Shown in pieces: positions 18,926-28,856 of a DNA stretch of 64,000 bases (within the stretch, counting starts at the first letter, position 1; each line of letters starts with the position of its first letter). The stretch covers positions 7,664,001 through 7,728,000 of the forward strand of contig NZ_CP029425.2 of the NCBI RefSeq assembly GCF_002278135.3, written 5' to 3'. The DNA is from Bradyrhizobium ottawaense (GTDB lineage: Bacteria > Pseudomonadota > Alphaproteobacteria > Rhizobiales > Xanthobacteraceae). The position numbers were made by a program, and so were the translations under genes. The notes under the pieces are model-generated. The model was given only the letters and a program-made list of their open reading frames with translations. It was not told where the DNA came from and ran no database searches.

Positions 18926-21900
18926 TTATGACTTGACCGGCGCCGGCGGGCCGTACGGCTCGCCTTGCTTCGCCGCCTTCGGCTCCCTGTCCCCCGCCAG
19001 CACGCGCTGCACCGAGACGAAGAACACCGGCACCATCAAGAGAGCCAGGATCACCACGGCGATCATGCCGCCCATCACGATGCTGCCGAGCGCCTGCTGG
19101 CTGGCGCCGCCGGCACCGTGCGCGATGGCCATCGGCAGCACGCCGCAGATGAAGGCGAGGCCCGTCATCAGGATCGGGCGGAAGCGCAGGCGGCAGGCCT
19201 CGATGGTGGCTTCCACCAGCGGCTTGCCTTCTTTGCGCAGATCCTTGGCGAATTCGATGATCAGGATCGCGTCCTTTGCCGCAAGGCCGATGATGGTGAT
19301 CAGGCCGACGGTGAAATAGACGTCGTTGGGCAGGCCGCGCAGCATGGCCGCGATCACCGCGCCGACGATGCCGAGCGGCACGGTGAGCAGAACCGCGAGC
19401 GGAATGGTCCAGCTCTCGTAGAGCGCGGCGAGGCACAGGAACACCACGAACACCGACAGACCGAGCAGGAACGGCGCCTGCGAGCCCGACAGCTTCTCCT
19501 GGAGCGACTGACCGGTCCATTCGTAACCGAAGCCGCGCGGCAGCCGGCCGGCAAGGCGCTCCATCTCGGCGATCGCATCACCCGAGGTGAAGCCGGGCTT
19601 GGCCTCGCCGGAGATGCGCACTGCCGGATAATAGTTGAAGCCTGCGATCTGGGTCGGGCCTCGCGCCCATTCCACCGTGGCGAAGGACGAGAACGGCACC
19701 AACTGGCCGCGGCTGTTCTTGACGTTGTAGTTGAGAATGTCCTCGGTCCGCATGCGGTCGCGGGCGTCGGCCTGCACCACGACGCGCTGCATGCGGCCGC
19801 GGTTCGGGAAGTCGTTGATGTAGTTCGAGCCAAGATTGGTCGAGATCGTGTTGTTGATGTCCTCGAAGGTGACGCCGAAGGCGCCGGCCTTCTCGCGGTC
19901 GATCATGAGATTGACCACTCCGGCCTCCGGCAGGCCCTCGACATAGACCTTCTGAAGCACGGAACTGGCGTTGGCTTCCGCGATCAACTGATCGGCGGCG
20001 CGCATCAAGGCCGGATAGCCCTTCTGTCCGCGGTCCTGGAGGCGGAACGAGAAGCCCGACGAATTGCCGAGATTGTCGATCGGCGGCGGCTGCAGCGCGG
20101 AGATTTTGGCATCGCGGATCGACGCCCCCAGATCGCGATTGATGTCGTTGACGATCGATGCGGCGGAATCCTTCGGTCCACGCTCCGACCAGTCCTTCAG
20201 CGTGATGAAGGCCTGCGCGGTGTTCATGCCCTGGCCGGAGAAGCTGAAGCCGGTGAGGAAGGTGACATCTTTCACGCCCGGCCGTTCGGCGAGATATTTC
20301 TCGACCTTCTCGATCACGGCCTCGGTGCGGGGATAGGACGAATCCGACGGCGTCTGCACGTCGGTGGTGACGAAGCCCTGGTCGTCGATCGGCAGGAAGC
20401 CGCCCGGCAGGCTGACGAAGGCCCAGGACAGGCCGACGAGCAGCGCGACATAGACCAGCATCAGCCGGCCGGTCCGCTTCAGCGAGAAGCCGACGGTGCG
20501 CGCGTAGCGCAACCGGCAGGCCTCGAGCATATGATTGAACCGGCTGAACACGAAGTTGGTCGAATGGCCATGCCCCTTGGCAATGGGCTTGAGCAGCGTC
20601 GCGCACAGCGCCGGCGTCAGCGAGAGCGCGAGGAAGGCGGAGAAGCCGATCGCCGCGACCATGGTGACCGAGAACTGGCGGTAGATGATGCCGACCGATC
20701 CCGGGAAGAACGCCATCGGCACGAACACCGCCATCAGCACCAGCGTGATGCCGATGATGGCGCCCGTGATCTGCGACATCGCCTTGCGTGTCGCTTCCTT
20801 CGGCGACAGGCCTTCCTCGGCCATGATGCGCTCGACGTTCTCGACCACGACGATGGCGTCGTCGACGAGGATGCCGACCGCGAGCACCATGCCGAACATC
20901 GAGAGCATGTTGATGGAGTAGCCGGCGAGCAGCAGCGTGGTGCAGGCGCCGAGAAGCGCCACCGGCACCACGATGGTCGGGATGATGGTGTAGCGAATGT
21001 TCTGCAGAAACAGGAACATCACCACGAACACCAGCACCACGGCTTCGACCAGCGTCATCAGCACCTTCTTGATCGAGGCCTCGACCACGGGCGTGATGTT
21101 GTAGGGAATCTCGTAGGAGATGTTGGCCGGGAAGAACCGCGACAGCTCCTTCATCTTCTCTTCGACCGCGCTCGCGGTCGCCAGCGCATTGCCGGTCGGC
21201 GACATCAGCACCGAGAGACCGGCGGTCGGCTTGCCGTTCAGGCGCGTGTTGAACTGGTAGCTGAGGCCGCCGACCTCGATACGTGCGACGTCGCGCAGGC
21301 GCACGGTCGAGCCGTCGGCATTGGCGCGCAGGATGATGGCGCCGAATTCATCCGGGGAAGAGAGCTGGCCCTTGACCAGCACCAGTGAGGAAGTGCGCTG
21401 GCTCGACGTCGAGGGCTCGGCGCCGATGCTGCCCGAGGCGACTTGCGCGTTCTGCGCGGCAATCGCCTTGTTGACGTCGTCGGCGGTAAGCCCGTAGCCG
21501 ACGAGCTTGGCCGGATCGACCCAGACGCGAAGCGAGCGCTCGGTCGAATAGAGCGTGGCGCGGCCGACGCCGGGGATGCGGCGGACTTCGCCGAGCACGT
21601 TGCGGATCATGAAGTCGCCGAGCCCGACCTCGTCGAGGCTGCCGTCGGTCGAATTCAGCGTGATGATCTGGAGCACCGCGCTCGAGGCTTCCTCGATCAG
21701 GATACCCTGCTGAATCACCGCGCGCGGCAGGCGCGCCTCGACCCGCTTGATGCGGTTCTGCACCTCGACCGAGGCCGCGCTGGTATCGGTGCCGGGCACG
21801 AAATTGGCGATGATCTCGACCTGGCCGAGCGAGTCGCTGGTCGATTCGAAATTGAGGATGCCGGAGGCGCCGTTGAGCTCCTCCTCGATCAGGCGCGTGA

Positions 21901-22081
21901 CGCTGTTGTAGAGGTTTTCGGGCGAGGCGCCGGGATAGCTGGTCGAGATCGAGATCGAGGGCGGCGCGATGATCGGATATTGCGCGATCGGCAGCAGCGG
22001 CACGGCAATCGCGCCGATCAAGCAGATGAACAGCGCGACCACCCAGGCAAAGATTGGCCTGTCGATGAAGAAACTCGCCAT
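18926..22081 (-). CDS. RND multidrug efflux permease, HAE1 family (AcrB/MexF-like)
   Basis: 1051 aa, the full family length. It is an inner-membrane proton/drug antiporter. N-terminal MASFFIDRPIFAWVVALF is the hallmark start; TM4 carries the proton-relay acidic pair in GILVDDAIVVVENVER (~403-418); twelve TM segments flank two large periplasmic loops. The gene begins 6 nt after the adaptor stop, so the two form an operon. No outer-membrane channel or regulator gene is adjacent, so an unlinked TolC-like protein is likely used. Substrates cannot be predicted. Confidence 0.95.
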   Translation of the reverse strand: MASFFIDRPIFAWVVALFICLIGAIAVPLLPIAQYPIIAPPSISISTSYPGASPENLYNSVTRLIEEELNGASGILNFESTSDSLGQVEIIANFVPGTDTSAASVEVQNRIKRVEARLPRAVIQQGILIEEASSAVLQIITLNSTDGSLDEVGLGDFMIRNVLGEVRRIPGVGRATLYSTERSLRVWVDPAKLVGYGLTADDVNKAIAAQNAQVASGSIGAEPSTSSQRTSSLVLVKGQLSSPDEFGAIILRANADGSTVRLRDVARIEVGGLSYQFNTRLNGKPTAGLSVLMSPTGNALATASAVEEKMKELSRFFPANISYEIPYNITPVVEASIKKVLMTLVEAVVLVFVVMFLFLQNIRYTIIPTIVVPVALLGACTTLLLAGYSINMLSMFGMVLAVGILVDDAIVVVENVERIMAEEGLSPKEATRKAMSQITGAIIGITLVLMAVFVPMAFFPGSVGIIYRQFSVTMVAAIGFSAFLALSLTPALCATLLKPIAKGHGHSTNFVFSRFNHMLEACRLRYARTVGFSLKRTGRLMLVYVALLVGLSWAFVSLPGGFLPIDDQGFVTTDVQTPSDSSYPRTEAVIEKVEKYLAERPGVKDVTFLTGFSFSGQGMNTAQAFITLKDWSERGPKDSAASIVNDINRDLGASIRDAKISALQPPPIDNLGNSSGFSFRLQDRGQKGYPALMRAADQLIAEANASSVLQKVYVEGLPEAGVVNLMIDREKAGAFGVTFEDINNTISTNLGSNYINDFPNRGRMQRVVVQADARDRMRTEDILNYNVKNSRGQLVPFSSFATVEWARGPTQIAGFNYYPAVRISGEAKPGFTSGDAIAEMERLAGRLPRGFGYEWTGQSLQEKLSGSQAPFLLGLSVFVVFLCLAALYESWTIPLAVLLTVPLGIVGAVIAAMLRGLPNDVYFTVGLITIIGLAAKDAILIIEFAKDLRKEGKPLVEATIEACRLRFRPILMTGLAFICGVLPMAIAHGAGGASQQALGSIVMGGMIAVVILALLMVPVFFVSVQRVLAGDREPKAAKQGEPYGPPAPVKS

Positions 22082-22087
22082 AGCGCG

Positions 22088-23281
22088 TTACCGCGTGAGC
22101 TTCTGGGCGTGCCGGTTGTCCGCGGTCGCGTCCGCCTCCGACCAGGATTGCGGCTTGACCTTGTCGCCGGCGGCGAACTTCTGGAAGCCTTCGACCACGA
22201 CCTTGTCGCCGGCCTTCAGGCCTTCGGTGACGAACCAGATTCCGTCCTGCACCGAACCCGTGCGCACCGGCTGCACCGCGATGTGGTTGTCGTCCTTGAC
22301 GACGAACACCTCGCTGCCGCCGCCGCCATTGCGCTGGATCGCCTGCTGCGGCACCGCGATCGCGTCGCTATCGAGACCCTGGTCGATGCGGACGCGGACA
22401 TACATGCCCGGCAGCAGTTCGCGCTTGGGATTGGGGAACTCGCCGCGCAACGTCACCTGCCCGGTGTGGGCATCGACCTTGGCGTCGGAGAACAGCAGCT
22501 TGCCGTCGAGCGAATAGAGCGTGTTGTCGTCGAGCACCAGATGCACCTTGGCGGCATCGGAGGCGATGCGCTCGAGGTCGCCGGTCTCGAAGGCGCGGCG
22601 GAGCTGGTTGAGCTCGTTCACCGACTGGGTGAAGTCGGCATAGATCGGATCGAGCTGCTGAATGGTGGCGAGATTGGTCTCGTTCTGCACGGCGAGCGCA
22701 CCCTCGCTGACGAGAGCCGCACCGACGACGCCGTCGATCGGCGCGCGCACGGTGGCATAGTCGAGATTGAGCTTGGCACGCGAGAGTTCCGCCTTGCGTC
22801 CCTCGACCTCGGCATGGGCCTGACGCTCGGCCGCAATCGCCTTTTCGTTCTCGGCTTCCGGGGCGGCGCGGTCCTTGGTGAGCGCAGCGACGCGGCGTGC
22901 CTGCTGGTGCGCCTGCATCGCAGCGGCCTCGGCCTTGGCGAGCGCCGCCTCGTTCGCCAGCACCTCGACCTCGAACGGGCGCGGATCGATGCGGTAGAGC
23001 GGATCGCCGGCCTTCACCTCACTGCCCTGGCGGAACAAGCGCTCGACCACGATGCCGGAGACGCGCGGCCGCACGTCGGAGACGCGCGTCGGCGCGATGC
23101 GGCCGGGCAATTCCCGGACCACGGCGCGCGGCTGCGGCTTGACGATGACGATGCTGACGTCCGGATAGGCGGGCGGAGCGGCAGACACGGCGGAGCTGGA
23201 TTCGTCGCAAGCACCAAGCAGCGGCGCCAGGGCCGCGAGCATCATTGCAACGCATGCCGATCGCGCGCGAAGTCCTGACAT
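22088..23281 (-). CDS. RND efflux periplasmic adaptor lipoprotein (MFP family)
   Basis: 397 aa. The N-terminal signal ends in a lipobox (LLGAC), so it is an inner-membrane lipoprotein. Domains: lipoyl halves (RELPGRIAPTRVSDVRPRVSG and the later YATVRAPIDGVVGAAL), a coiled-coil hairpin (~85-165, NEAALAKAEAAAMQAHQQA), beta-barrel and membrane-proximal domains (GFQKFAAGDKV). It couples the permease to an outer-membrane channel. The frame is open for 39 more codons upstream, but the ATG at 23281 gives a proper lipoprotein signal within 30 residues. Confidence 0.93.
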   Translation of the reverse strand: MSGLRARSACVAMMLAALAPLLGACDESSSAVSAAPPAYPDVSIVIVKPQPRAVVRELPGRIAPTRVSDVRPRVSGIVVERLFRQGSEVKAGDPLYRIDPRPFEVEVLANEAALAKAEAAAMQAHQQARRVAALTKDRAAPEAENEKAIAAERQAHAEVEGRKAELSRAKLNLDYATVRAPIDGVVGAALVSEGALAVQNETNLATIQQLDPIYADFTQSVNELNQLRRAFETGDLERIASDAAKVHLVLDDNTLYSLDGKLLFSDAKVDAHTGQVTLRGEFPNPKRELLPGMYVRVRIDQGLDSDAIAVPQQAIQRNGGGGSEVFVVKDDNHIAVQPVRTGSVQDGIWFVTEGLKAGDKVVVEGFQKFAAGDKVKPQSWSEADATADNRHAQKLTR

Positions 23282-23411
23282 GAAGTTAAGTGCCCCGATG
23301 TTGTTGAAACTGATCACGCTCCGCGCGCGGCCCGTTCTGGGCGATTCCGTGCGGCTGATGCCGTCAAGATAGAATGCACCTGCTGCGATGCAACGCATGC
23401 TGCGGGCGGCT

Positions 23412-23426
23412 CATTGTCACACAATG
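23412..23426. promoter_or_regulatory. Operator-like perfect inverted repeat upstream of the efflux operon
   Basis: CATTGT-CAC-ACAATG, a perfect 6-3-6 palindrome, 131 bp upstream of the adaptor start in the 23282-23591 gap. The size suits a dimeric TetR- or MarR-type repressor, but no regulator gene is adjacent. Nothing else was recognised in the gap; a leftward promoter should lie near it. Confidence 0.35.
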
Positions 23427-23591
23427 TATCCTGTTGAACTTATGCAGCTTTTATGGACTCACCTGATTGTGAGACAGGTTCCATCGCGGCGTGCTGCGGC
23501 GGAACATCGCAACGAAACGTTACGGACTGCAGAGTACACTCAAAGGCCACGGTTCCTCGGACTACGCGAATTCCCTGCGACATCGCATGAA

Positions 23592-26318
23592 TCACCAGGT
23601 GACGCGAACACCTCCGCTACCCCTGTAATGGCGGTTGTCCGCGCTGTTGTTGAGGCTCGTATTGTAAGTGCCCTCGCCGAAGATGGTGTAGCGCCCGTTG
23701 GCCCAGCTGTAGCTGCCGCCACCGCCGATGCTGCCCCACAGCCGATCTTGCGCATTTGCAAATCCGGTACCTGCCACGTCCACATTGGTGCCGCCGAGGA
23801 ACTCGTAACGCAGATTGGCAATGCCGTAGACATCGGAACGCACGATACCCGTGCCATCGTTCCAGGTCCTCTGATGGTTGAGGGCAAGGCCGGCGCGGCC
23901 GAGCAGGCTGTCAGCATCGCGCAACGACACCGGCGCGCCGAACCGATCGGCAAAGCTGTCGAAAGCGACCTTCGAATAGGAGAGCTGCGCCTGAGGCGTC
24001 AGTGACCAGCCACGGCCAATGCCGATCCGCTTGCCGGTTTCGGCGCTGAAGGCATAGCCGAACCCTTCATTGCCGTGGATCAGGCTGCCGGCCAGCACGG
24101 ACGACAGATCGCTGCGGTAGAACATCGACTGCGCCTGACCGTCGACATAGAAGCCGTTGTCGCCATACCAGGTGAGCGTGCTGCCCACCCCCGTTCCCTC
24201 GACGCGGATACGACCATTGCCGAAGAACGAGGCGACATTGGCGGTGGTCAGGCCATATTGCGCGGTGAGGCCGACGAACAACTGGCCCCGCTCGTTCTCG
24301 AGCACGAGGCCATCGAGTCCTGTCTGCACCTTCAAATGATCGGCCTTGTAGGTCGAGCCGGTGGTGTTGGAGGACTGCAAGTCGGAATGCCCGCCTTCGA
24401 TGCGGCCCCAGAACGCCGTGGGCGCCGGCGGAGCCACGCCCGGCACCGGCGCGGCGCCGGCGCGCGCCATCGCATCGCTGCCGCCCCAATAGCGGTTGCC
24501 GACGCGCTGCTGCAGCGTCGGCAGATCGTTGATGCCGAGCATCACCTGCGCGTAGTTCTCGTAAAGCGGAACGCCCGGCTGATAGAGCGGACCGGGCGGC
24601 GTCGCCACCGGCGGATTGAGCAGGCTCGAGCGCAGGTACCAATCGCCGTCGGCGGGACTGGCGATGCCGTTCTTCTGCAATGTATAGGCATAGGCGCCGC
24701 CGACCACGGCCTGTTCGCCGTGAAAGACGTAGCTGCCCAGAAGCGAAAAACTGCCGTTGGACGCTCCGACCACGTCGATCACCTTGATGCCTTCGGTGGT
24801 CTGCGCACCGGCGCCGCCGACATTGGTGACACGCAGCGACGACGCGCCCGACGTGCTTCCCTGCACCCGCAACAGGTCGGTCGGCGAGCCGTCGCCGCCG
24901 AGCCGGCTGTTGAGCTCCACGATTCCGCCATTGCCGAGATAATTGCCGGTCACTGTCAGCGTCGTTCCCGGCGCACCGCCGAGGGTGACCGTGCCGGCAT
25001 TGCCGAGCGAGGCGAGCGTCTGATTGAAGCCGGCGAGGTCGAGCGTGCCGCCGGCGGCGACCGTGATGGCCGAGGCCGCGCTGAATGTGTTTGTGGCTCC
25101 GGCGCGGAGAGTACCGCCGTTCACAGTCGTCGCGCCGTTGTAAGTATTGGCTCCCGCCAGCGTCTGGATGCCGCCGGTGAGCGTCAGACCGCCGGTGCCA
25201 CCGATCACACCGGCGAACTGATCGTTCGCGTTGGTGATGGTGAGGTTCTTCGCGCCAAGCGCGACGGCGCCAGTTCCGGCCAGGCTTTGAATGCTCGTGC
25301 CGGCGGCCGTGATGCCCGAGACGCTGAAGGTTCCGTTTGCGACGACCCGGCTTGACGCGGCAACCGAGCCACTACTGGCGAGCGCAAGCGTGCCGGCCTG
25401 GATCACCGTAGCACCGGTATAGGTATTGGCGGCGCGGAGATTGAAGGTGCCCGCGCCAGTCTTGGTCATTCCGCCAACGCCGGAAAAGCCGCTGTTCGCG
25501 CTTACAGTGAAGGCCTGCGTGTCGACAGTCAGACCGCCCGCGGCGATATTGAGGCTTCCCGGCACGAATGCGGAGATGAAGCCGACGCTGTTTATTCGGG
25601 CGCGCAGGATGGCATTATTGAAATTGACCTGGCCAGTTCCTCCCCCACCGGGGCGAGACAGGATGGTCGTCTCGAGCGTGCTGCCGCCGTCGATATTGAG
25701 CGTGCCCGTGCCGGCGGCGAAGCTTCCGAGCAACACTCCTGCTTGGGCGACAACTCTGGCGCCGTTCTGAATGTTGAGTGTACCATTGCCACTGGCGCCG
25801 ATTTCGATCTGAGCGCCGGATGTAGTCCATTGTGATCCGGCCCCGCTGACGGTGACGGTGCCGTTGCTTCCGCCTGCGACTCCAATCGCAATCGTCGCGC
25901 CACTGGTCGTCAGCGTGCTGCCGTTCTGAATTGTCAGGTTGCCGAATGATCCGGTCGTATTGCCGACGGTCAGTCGACCTGTCGCGCCGGCAGCAGCACC
26001 GCCTACGCCGAGGATCGTCGGGTTTGGCGACGTCGTATTGATGTTGACGAGGTTGCCCGCGATTGGGACCGCGCCACCGGACCAGTTGCTCCCGACCGTC
26101 CAGTCGCTGCTTGTCGTTCCGGCCCAGCTTTGGGCCGAAGCAGACCGGGGGGACAGCGCTATCAGCGCCGCCGCTGCCGCGCTCGCCAGCTGCAAGCGAA
26201 GCATTCGGGTCCGGGGGTTGCTGGATGGAGAGCGCTGCGTCCGATTCGGACTCCTGTGCAGCGAATCATCGTGGTGTGGTCGGGTTGAGGCAGCCCCGAT
26301 GCATTCGCGCATGCTCAT
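23592..26318 (-). CDS. Autotransporter (type Va) with beta-strand repeats
   Basis: 908 aa from the chosen ATG. A long N-terminal region ends in a signal (LRLQLASAAAAALIALSPRSASAQ region, cleavage near ASAQ). The passenger is Gly/Ser/Thr/Asn-rich with autotransporter-associated repeats (MTKTGAGTFNLRAANTYTGAT; GIQTLAGANTYNGATTVNGG). The last ~280 residues form the translocating barrel (FWGRIEGGHSD onwards), ending in aromatic W (GVRVTW). The frame stays open to 26477; ATGs at 26318, 26312 and 26204 are possible starts. The passenger has no recognisable protease or lipase motif, so adhesion or surface structure is most likely. The Thr/Asn-rich passenger uses more A/T than neighbouring genes. Confidence 0.88.
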   Translation of the reverse strand: MSMRECIGAASTRPHHDDSLHRSPNRTQRSPSSNPRTRMLRLQLASAAAAALIALSPRSASAQSWAGTTSSDWTVGSNWSGGAVPIAGNLVNINTTSPNPTILGVGGAAAGATGRLTVGNTTGSFGNLTIQNGSTLTTSGATIAIGVAGGSNGTVTVSGAGSQWTTSGAQIEIGASGNGTLNIQNGARVVAQAGVLLGSFAAGTGTLNIDGGSTLETTILSRPGGGGTGQVNFNNAILRARINSVGFISAFVPGSLNIAAGGLTVDTQAFTVSANSGFSGVGGMTKTGAGTFNLRAANTYTGATVIQAGTLALASSGSVAASSRVVANGTFSVSGITAAGTSIQSLAGTGAVALGAKNLTITNANDQFAGVIGGTGGLTLTGGIQTLAGANTYNGATTVNGGTLRAGATNTFSAASAITVAAGGTLDLAGFNQTLASLGNAGTVTLGGAPGTTLTVTGNYLGNGGIVELNSRLGGDGSPTDLLRVQGSTSGASSLRVTNVGGAGAQTTEGIKVIDVVGASNGSFSLLGSYVFHGEQAVVGGAYAYTLQKNGIASPADGDWYLRSSLLNPPVATPPGPLYQPGVPLYENYAQVMLGINDLPTLQQRVGNRYWGGSDAMARAGAAPVPGVAPPAPTAFWGRIEGGHSDLQSSNTTGSTYKADHLKVQTGLDGLVLENERGQLFVGLTAQYGLTTANVASFFGNGRIRVEGTGVGSTLTWYGDNGFYVDGQAQSMFYRSDLSSVLAGSLIHGNEGFGYAFSAETGKRIGIGRGWSLTPQAQLSYSKVAFDSFADRFGAPVSLRDADSLLGRAGLALNHQRTWNDGTGIVRSDVYGIANLRYEFLGGTNVDVAGTGFANAQDRLWGSIGGGGSYSWANGRYTIFGEGTYNTSLNNSADNRHYRGSGGVRVTW

Positions 26319-26505
26319 TCCAATTGCGTCCGCGCCGTTCGAGGGTGCGGATTTCTTGTCGTGTCGTCCACGAGGGACAACCACGACGATAGGCGAGCGG
26401 AAACGTTCAGACAACAATTGCCACATGTTCCTACAAAGAAAGCACGCGGCGTGTGCCGTTTGGGCAACGAAAGACACTTAACAAATTCTTTCGAGTGGCC
26501 GCGCG

Positions 26506-27522
26506 CTACGCCGCCTTCATCCGGTAGCGGCTGATGCCCCATTCGCTGCCGGCGGCGTAGCCGAACAGGCCCGCTGTCGCGAGCAAGAACCAGCGCCAGC
26601 GCCGCATCCACAGGTGCGTCTCCGCGCCGTAGACGTTGCGCAAGGCCGCCTCGATCGCATCCCGGTGCGCGTCGAAATTGGCGAGCCAGTCGTTGGCGGT
26701 GCGCTGATAATGCGCGCCGCTCCAGCACCATTCCTTCTCGACCGTGAAGATGTCGTGGAATTGCCTGACGAGGTGATGGCTCGGCATCAGCCCGCCGGTG
26801 AAGACGTGCTGGGCGATCCAGTCCTCGCGGTCGAGCCGGTCGAACAGCTGGGAGCCGGAGCGATGGGTGACGATCTGCATGAAGAAGCGCCCGTCGGGGG
26901 CGAGCCATGACCGCAGGCGCGTCATCAGCTTGCGCCAGTTCATCATCTGCTCGAACATCTCGACCGAGACGATGCGGTCGAACTGGCCGTCGGGCGCGAA
27001 CACGTTCATGTCCGCCGTGACCACGCGCAGGTTCAGCAAGCCGCGCCGCCGCGCCTCCTCCTCGACATGAGCGCGCTGCGCCTGCGAGGTCGACACCGCC
27101 GTCACCCTGGCGTGCGGAAACTGCCGCGCCATCCACAGCGACAGCGAGCCCCAGCCGCAGCCGAGCTCGAGGATGGTCTGGCCGTCGGCGAGGCCGGCAT
27201 GCTCGACCGTCTGGCGTAGCGCCTCCTCCTCCGCCTCCTGCAAGGTGGTCGCATCGGTCTTGTAGAAGCAGCAGGAATATTTGCGGCTGGGGCCGAGCAT
27301 TTCGGCGAAGAACGCCGCGGGCACGTCCTCACGCCCGGCCTCCGCGTTTTCGGCGATCGGCCGCAGCATCATCCGGCCTGCGAAAGCGGCATCGGCGGGC
27401 GCATCATGCGCGGCGAGGCGGGTTGCGCTGCGGGAGCACAGGCGCTGGATCGCGGCGCGGATCACGACGTCCGGCAGCGGCACGCGTTCGGCAGTCCCGA
27501 TGATCGCGGAAACGACGCTCAT
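26506..27522 (-). CDS. Cyclopropane-fatty-acyl-phospholipid-synthase-like SAM methyltransferase
   Basis: 338 aa. The SAM-binding motif ILELGCGWGSLSLWMA (~134-149) and the YSCCFY segment before it (~92) match the CFA synthase family, which methylates lipid double bonds or similar acceptors. Later motifs SVEMFEQMMNW and FMQIVTHRS also fit. It lacks the long N-terminal extension of E. coli Cfa (382 aa) and has a hydrophobic C-terminal segment (WFLLATAGLFGYAAG), suggesting membrane contact. Substrate is uncertain. Divergent from the MotA-like gene, with a 156 bp shared upstream region. Confidence 0.85.
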   Translation of the reverse strand: MSVVSAIIGTAERVPLPDVVIRAAIQRLCSRSATRLAAHDAPADAAFAGRMMLRPIAENAEAGREDVPAAFFAEMLGPSRKYSCCFYKTDATTLQEAEEEALRQTVEHAGLADGQTILELGCGWGSLSLWMARQFPHARVTAVSTSQAQRAHVEEEARRRGLLNLRVVTADMNVFAPDGQFDRIVSVEMFEQMMNWRKLMTRLRSWLAPDGRFFMQIVTHRSGSQLFDRLDREDWIAQHVFTGGLMPSHHLVRQFHDIFTVEKEWCWSGAHYQRTANDWLANFDAHRDAIEAALRNVYGAETHLWMRRWRWFLLATAGLFGYAAGSEWGISRYRMKAA

Positions 27523-27678
27523 GCGCCCCCCGAATGGCGAATCTCTGCAGACACCAGCTTATCAAAGCGCCGCTTCCGGTGCGGGTTCCCCCAGCTGTCC
27601 CCGAAATCGGCGCATCCGGCGCTTTTTTTGGGCCGGCGCTGTGCCATAGTGCGCGCCGCAAGCAAGCTTTTGGAATGG

Positions 27679-28710
27679 ATGATACCGGCCATGCCGTCAG
27701 GCGCCTCGCCCCGCTCCACCATGGATATTGAGTATACAAAGCTGTCCTCACCCAGCGTCTTCCTGGTGCGGATGCTGGTCTTCCTGGTGCTGTGCACGCT
27801 GGTCAGCGTGGTGCTCTACAAGCAGATCATCCAGGCCTTCTTCGCCAATCCCGGCCTCAATGCCCTGATCGGCGGCGTGCTGTTCATCGGCATCATCCTG
27901 GCCTTCCGCCAGGTCATCCGGCTCTACCCCGAGGTCTCCTGGGTCAACAATTTCCGCATCGCCGATCCCGGCCTGGCGCCGGCCCGGCACCCGAAACTGC
28001 TGGCGCCGATGGCTGCGATCCTCGGCGGCGAGCGCTCCGGGCGAATGTCGATCACCCAGACCACCATGCGGCATTTGCTCGATTCGATCGCGACGCGCCT
28101 GGATGAAGCCCGTGACATCTCGCGCTACATGACCGGCCTTCTGGTCTTCCTCGGCCTGCTCGGCACCTTCTGGGGCCTGATCGAGACGGTCGGCTCGGTC
28201 GGCAAGGTGATCGACGGGCTCAAGGTCGGCGGCGATTCCGGCGCACTGTTCGACACGCTGAAGGAGGGCCTCGCCGCCCCGCTCGGCGGCATGGGCATCT
28301 CGTTCTCCAGCTCGCTGTTCGGCCTTGCGGGATCGCTGATCCTCGGCTTCCTCGATTTGCAATCGAGCCAGGCGCAGAACCGCTTTTACACCGACCTCGA
28401 AGACTGGCTCGCCACCACCGTGCGCGAATATGGCAGCGGCGAGGTCGCGGTCGCTTCCGGCGGCGGCGGGGTCGCCAGCGGCGAGCTCCAGGCCGCGGTC
28501 GAACGCTTACGCTCCGTGCTCGAGGAAGGCAGCGCCAGCCGCGGCACCACGGCGGCGATGGCGAGCCTTGCCGAAGCCATCCAGGCGCTGGTCTCGCATA
28601 TGCGCACCGAGCAGCAGATGATCCGCGAATGGGCCGACGGCCAGGGCGAGCAGAACCGCGAGATCCGGCGTCTGCTGGAGCGCATCGCCCGCCAGCCGGA
28701 AAAGAGCTAG
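27679..28710 (+). CDS. MotA/TolQ/ExbB-like proton-channel protein
   Basis: 343 aa. Two N-terminal TM helices (~27-47 and 61-79), a cytoplasmic stretch, then a TM pair (~150-172 with GLLVFLGLLGTFWGLIETVG; ~210-232 with GISFSSSLFGLAGSLILGFL) that carries the MotA/TolQ/ExbB signature. A ~110-residue polar helical C-terminal tail follows. It should form a pentameric stator-type channel around the MotB-like partner encoded next. No flagellar, Tol or TonB genes are nearby, so it is a stand-alone motor unit of unknown load. In-frame ATGs exist at 27679, 27691 and 27721; GGA at 27671-27673 favours the first. Confidence 0.82.
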   Translation: MIPAMPSGASPRSTMDIEYTKLSSPSVFLVRMLVFLVLCTLVSVVLYKQIIQAFFANPGLNALIGGVLFIGIILAFRQVIRLYPEVSWVNNFRIADPGLAPARHPKLLAPMAAILGGERSGRMSITQTTMRHLLDSIATRLDEARDISRYMTGLLVFLGLLGTFWGLIETVGSVGKVIDGLKVGGDSGALFDTLKEGLAAPLGGMGISFSSSLFGLAGSLILGFLDLQSSQAQNRFYTDLEDWLATTVREYGSGEVAVASGGGGVASGELQAAVERLRSVLEEGSASRGTTAAMASLAEAIQALVSHMRTEQQMIREWADGQGEQNREIRRLLERIARQPEKS

Positions 28711-28718
28711 CGGCTCGC

Positions 28719-28838
28719 TTGCCCCGGACGCTGCGCAGCACGAAGTGATGCGCTGCAGAGCCGGGGCCCAGCGTCAGGGACAACATGGGTCCCGGCTCTG
28801 CGAAGCAGCGTTGCACGCTGCATCGCGTCCGGGACACG
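28719..28838. repeat. Intergenic palindromic repeat, family C
   Basis: Left arm TTGCCCCGGACGCTG ... GCAGAGCCGGGGCCCA, right arm ATGGGTCCCGGCTCTGC ... GCGTCCGGGACAC. It lies between the two motor-pair genes, so a co-transcript would carry this hairpin just before the OmpA-like gene. Confidence 0.85.
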
Positions 28839-28856
28839 AAAGTGGAGACGGACAAC

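Noticed and set aside
18965..21388. 807-codon open frame on the plus strand opposite the RND permease
   Set aside because: Same artefact: low-complexity His/Arg/Asp-rich product, complete overlap with a certain gene on the other strand.
21443..23278. 611-codon plus-strand frame spanning the permease start and adaptor
   Set aside because: Antisense shadow across two certain genes; no start signal, no family.
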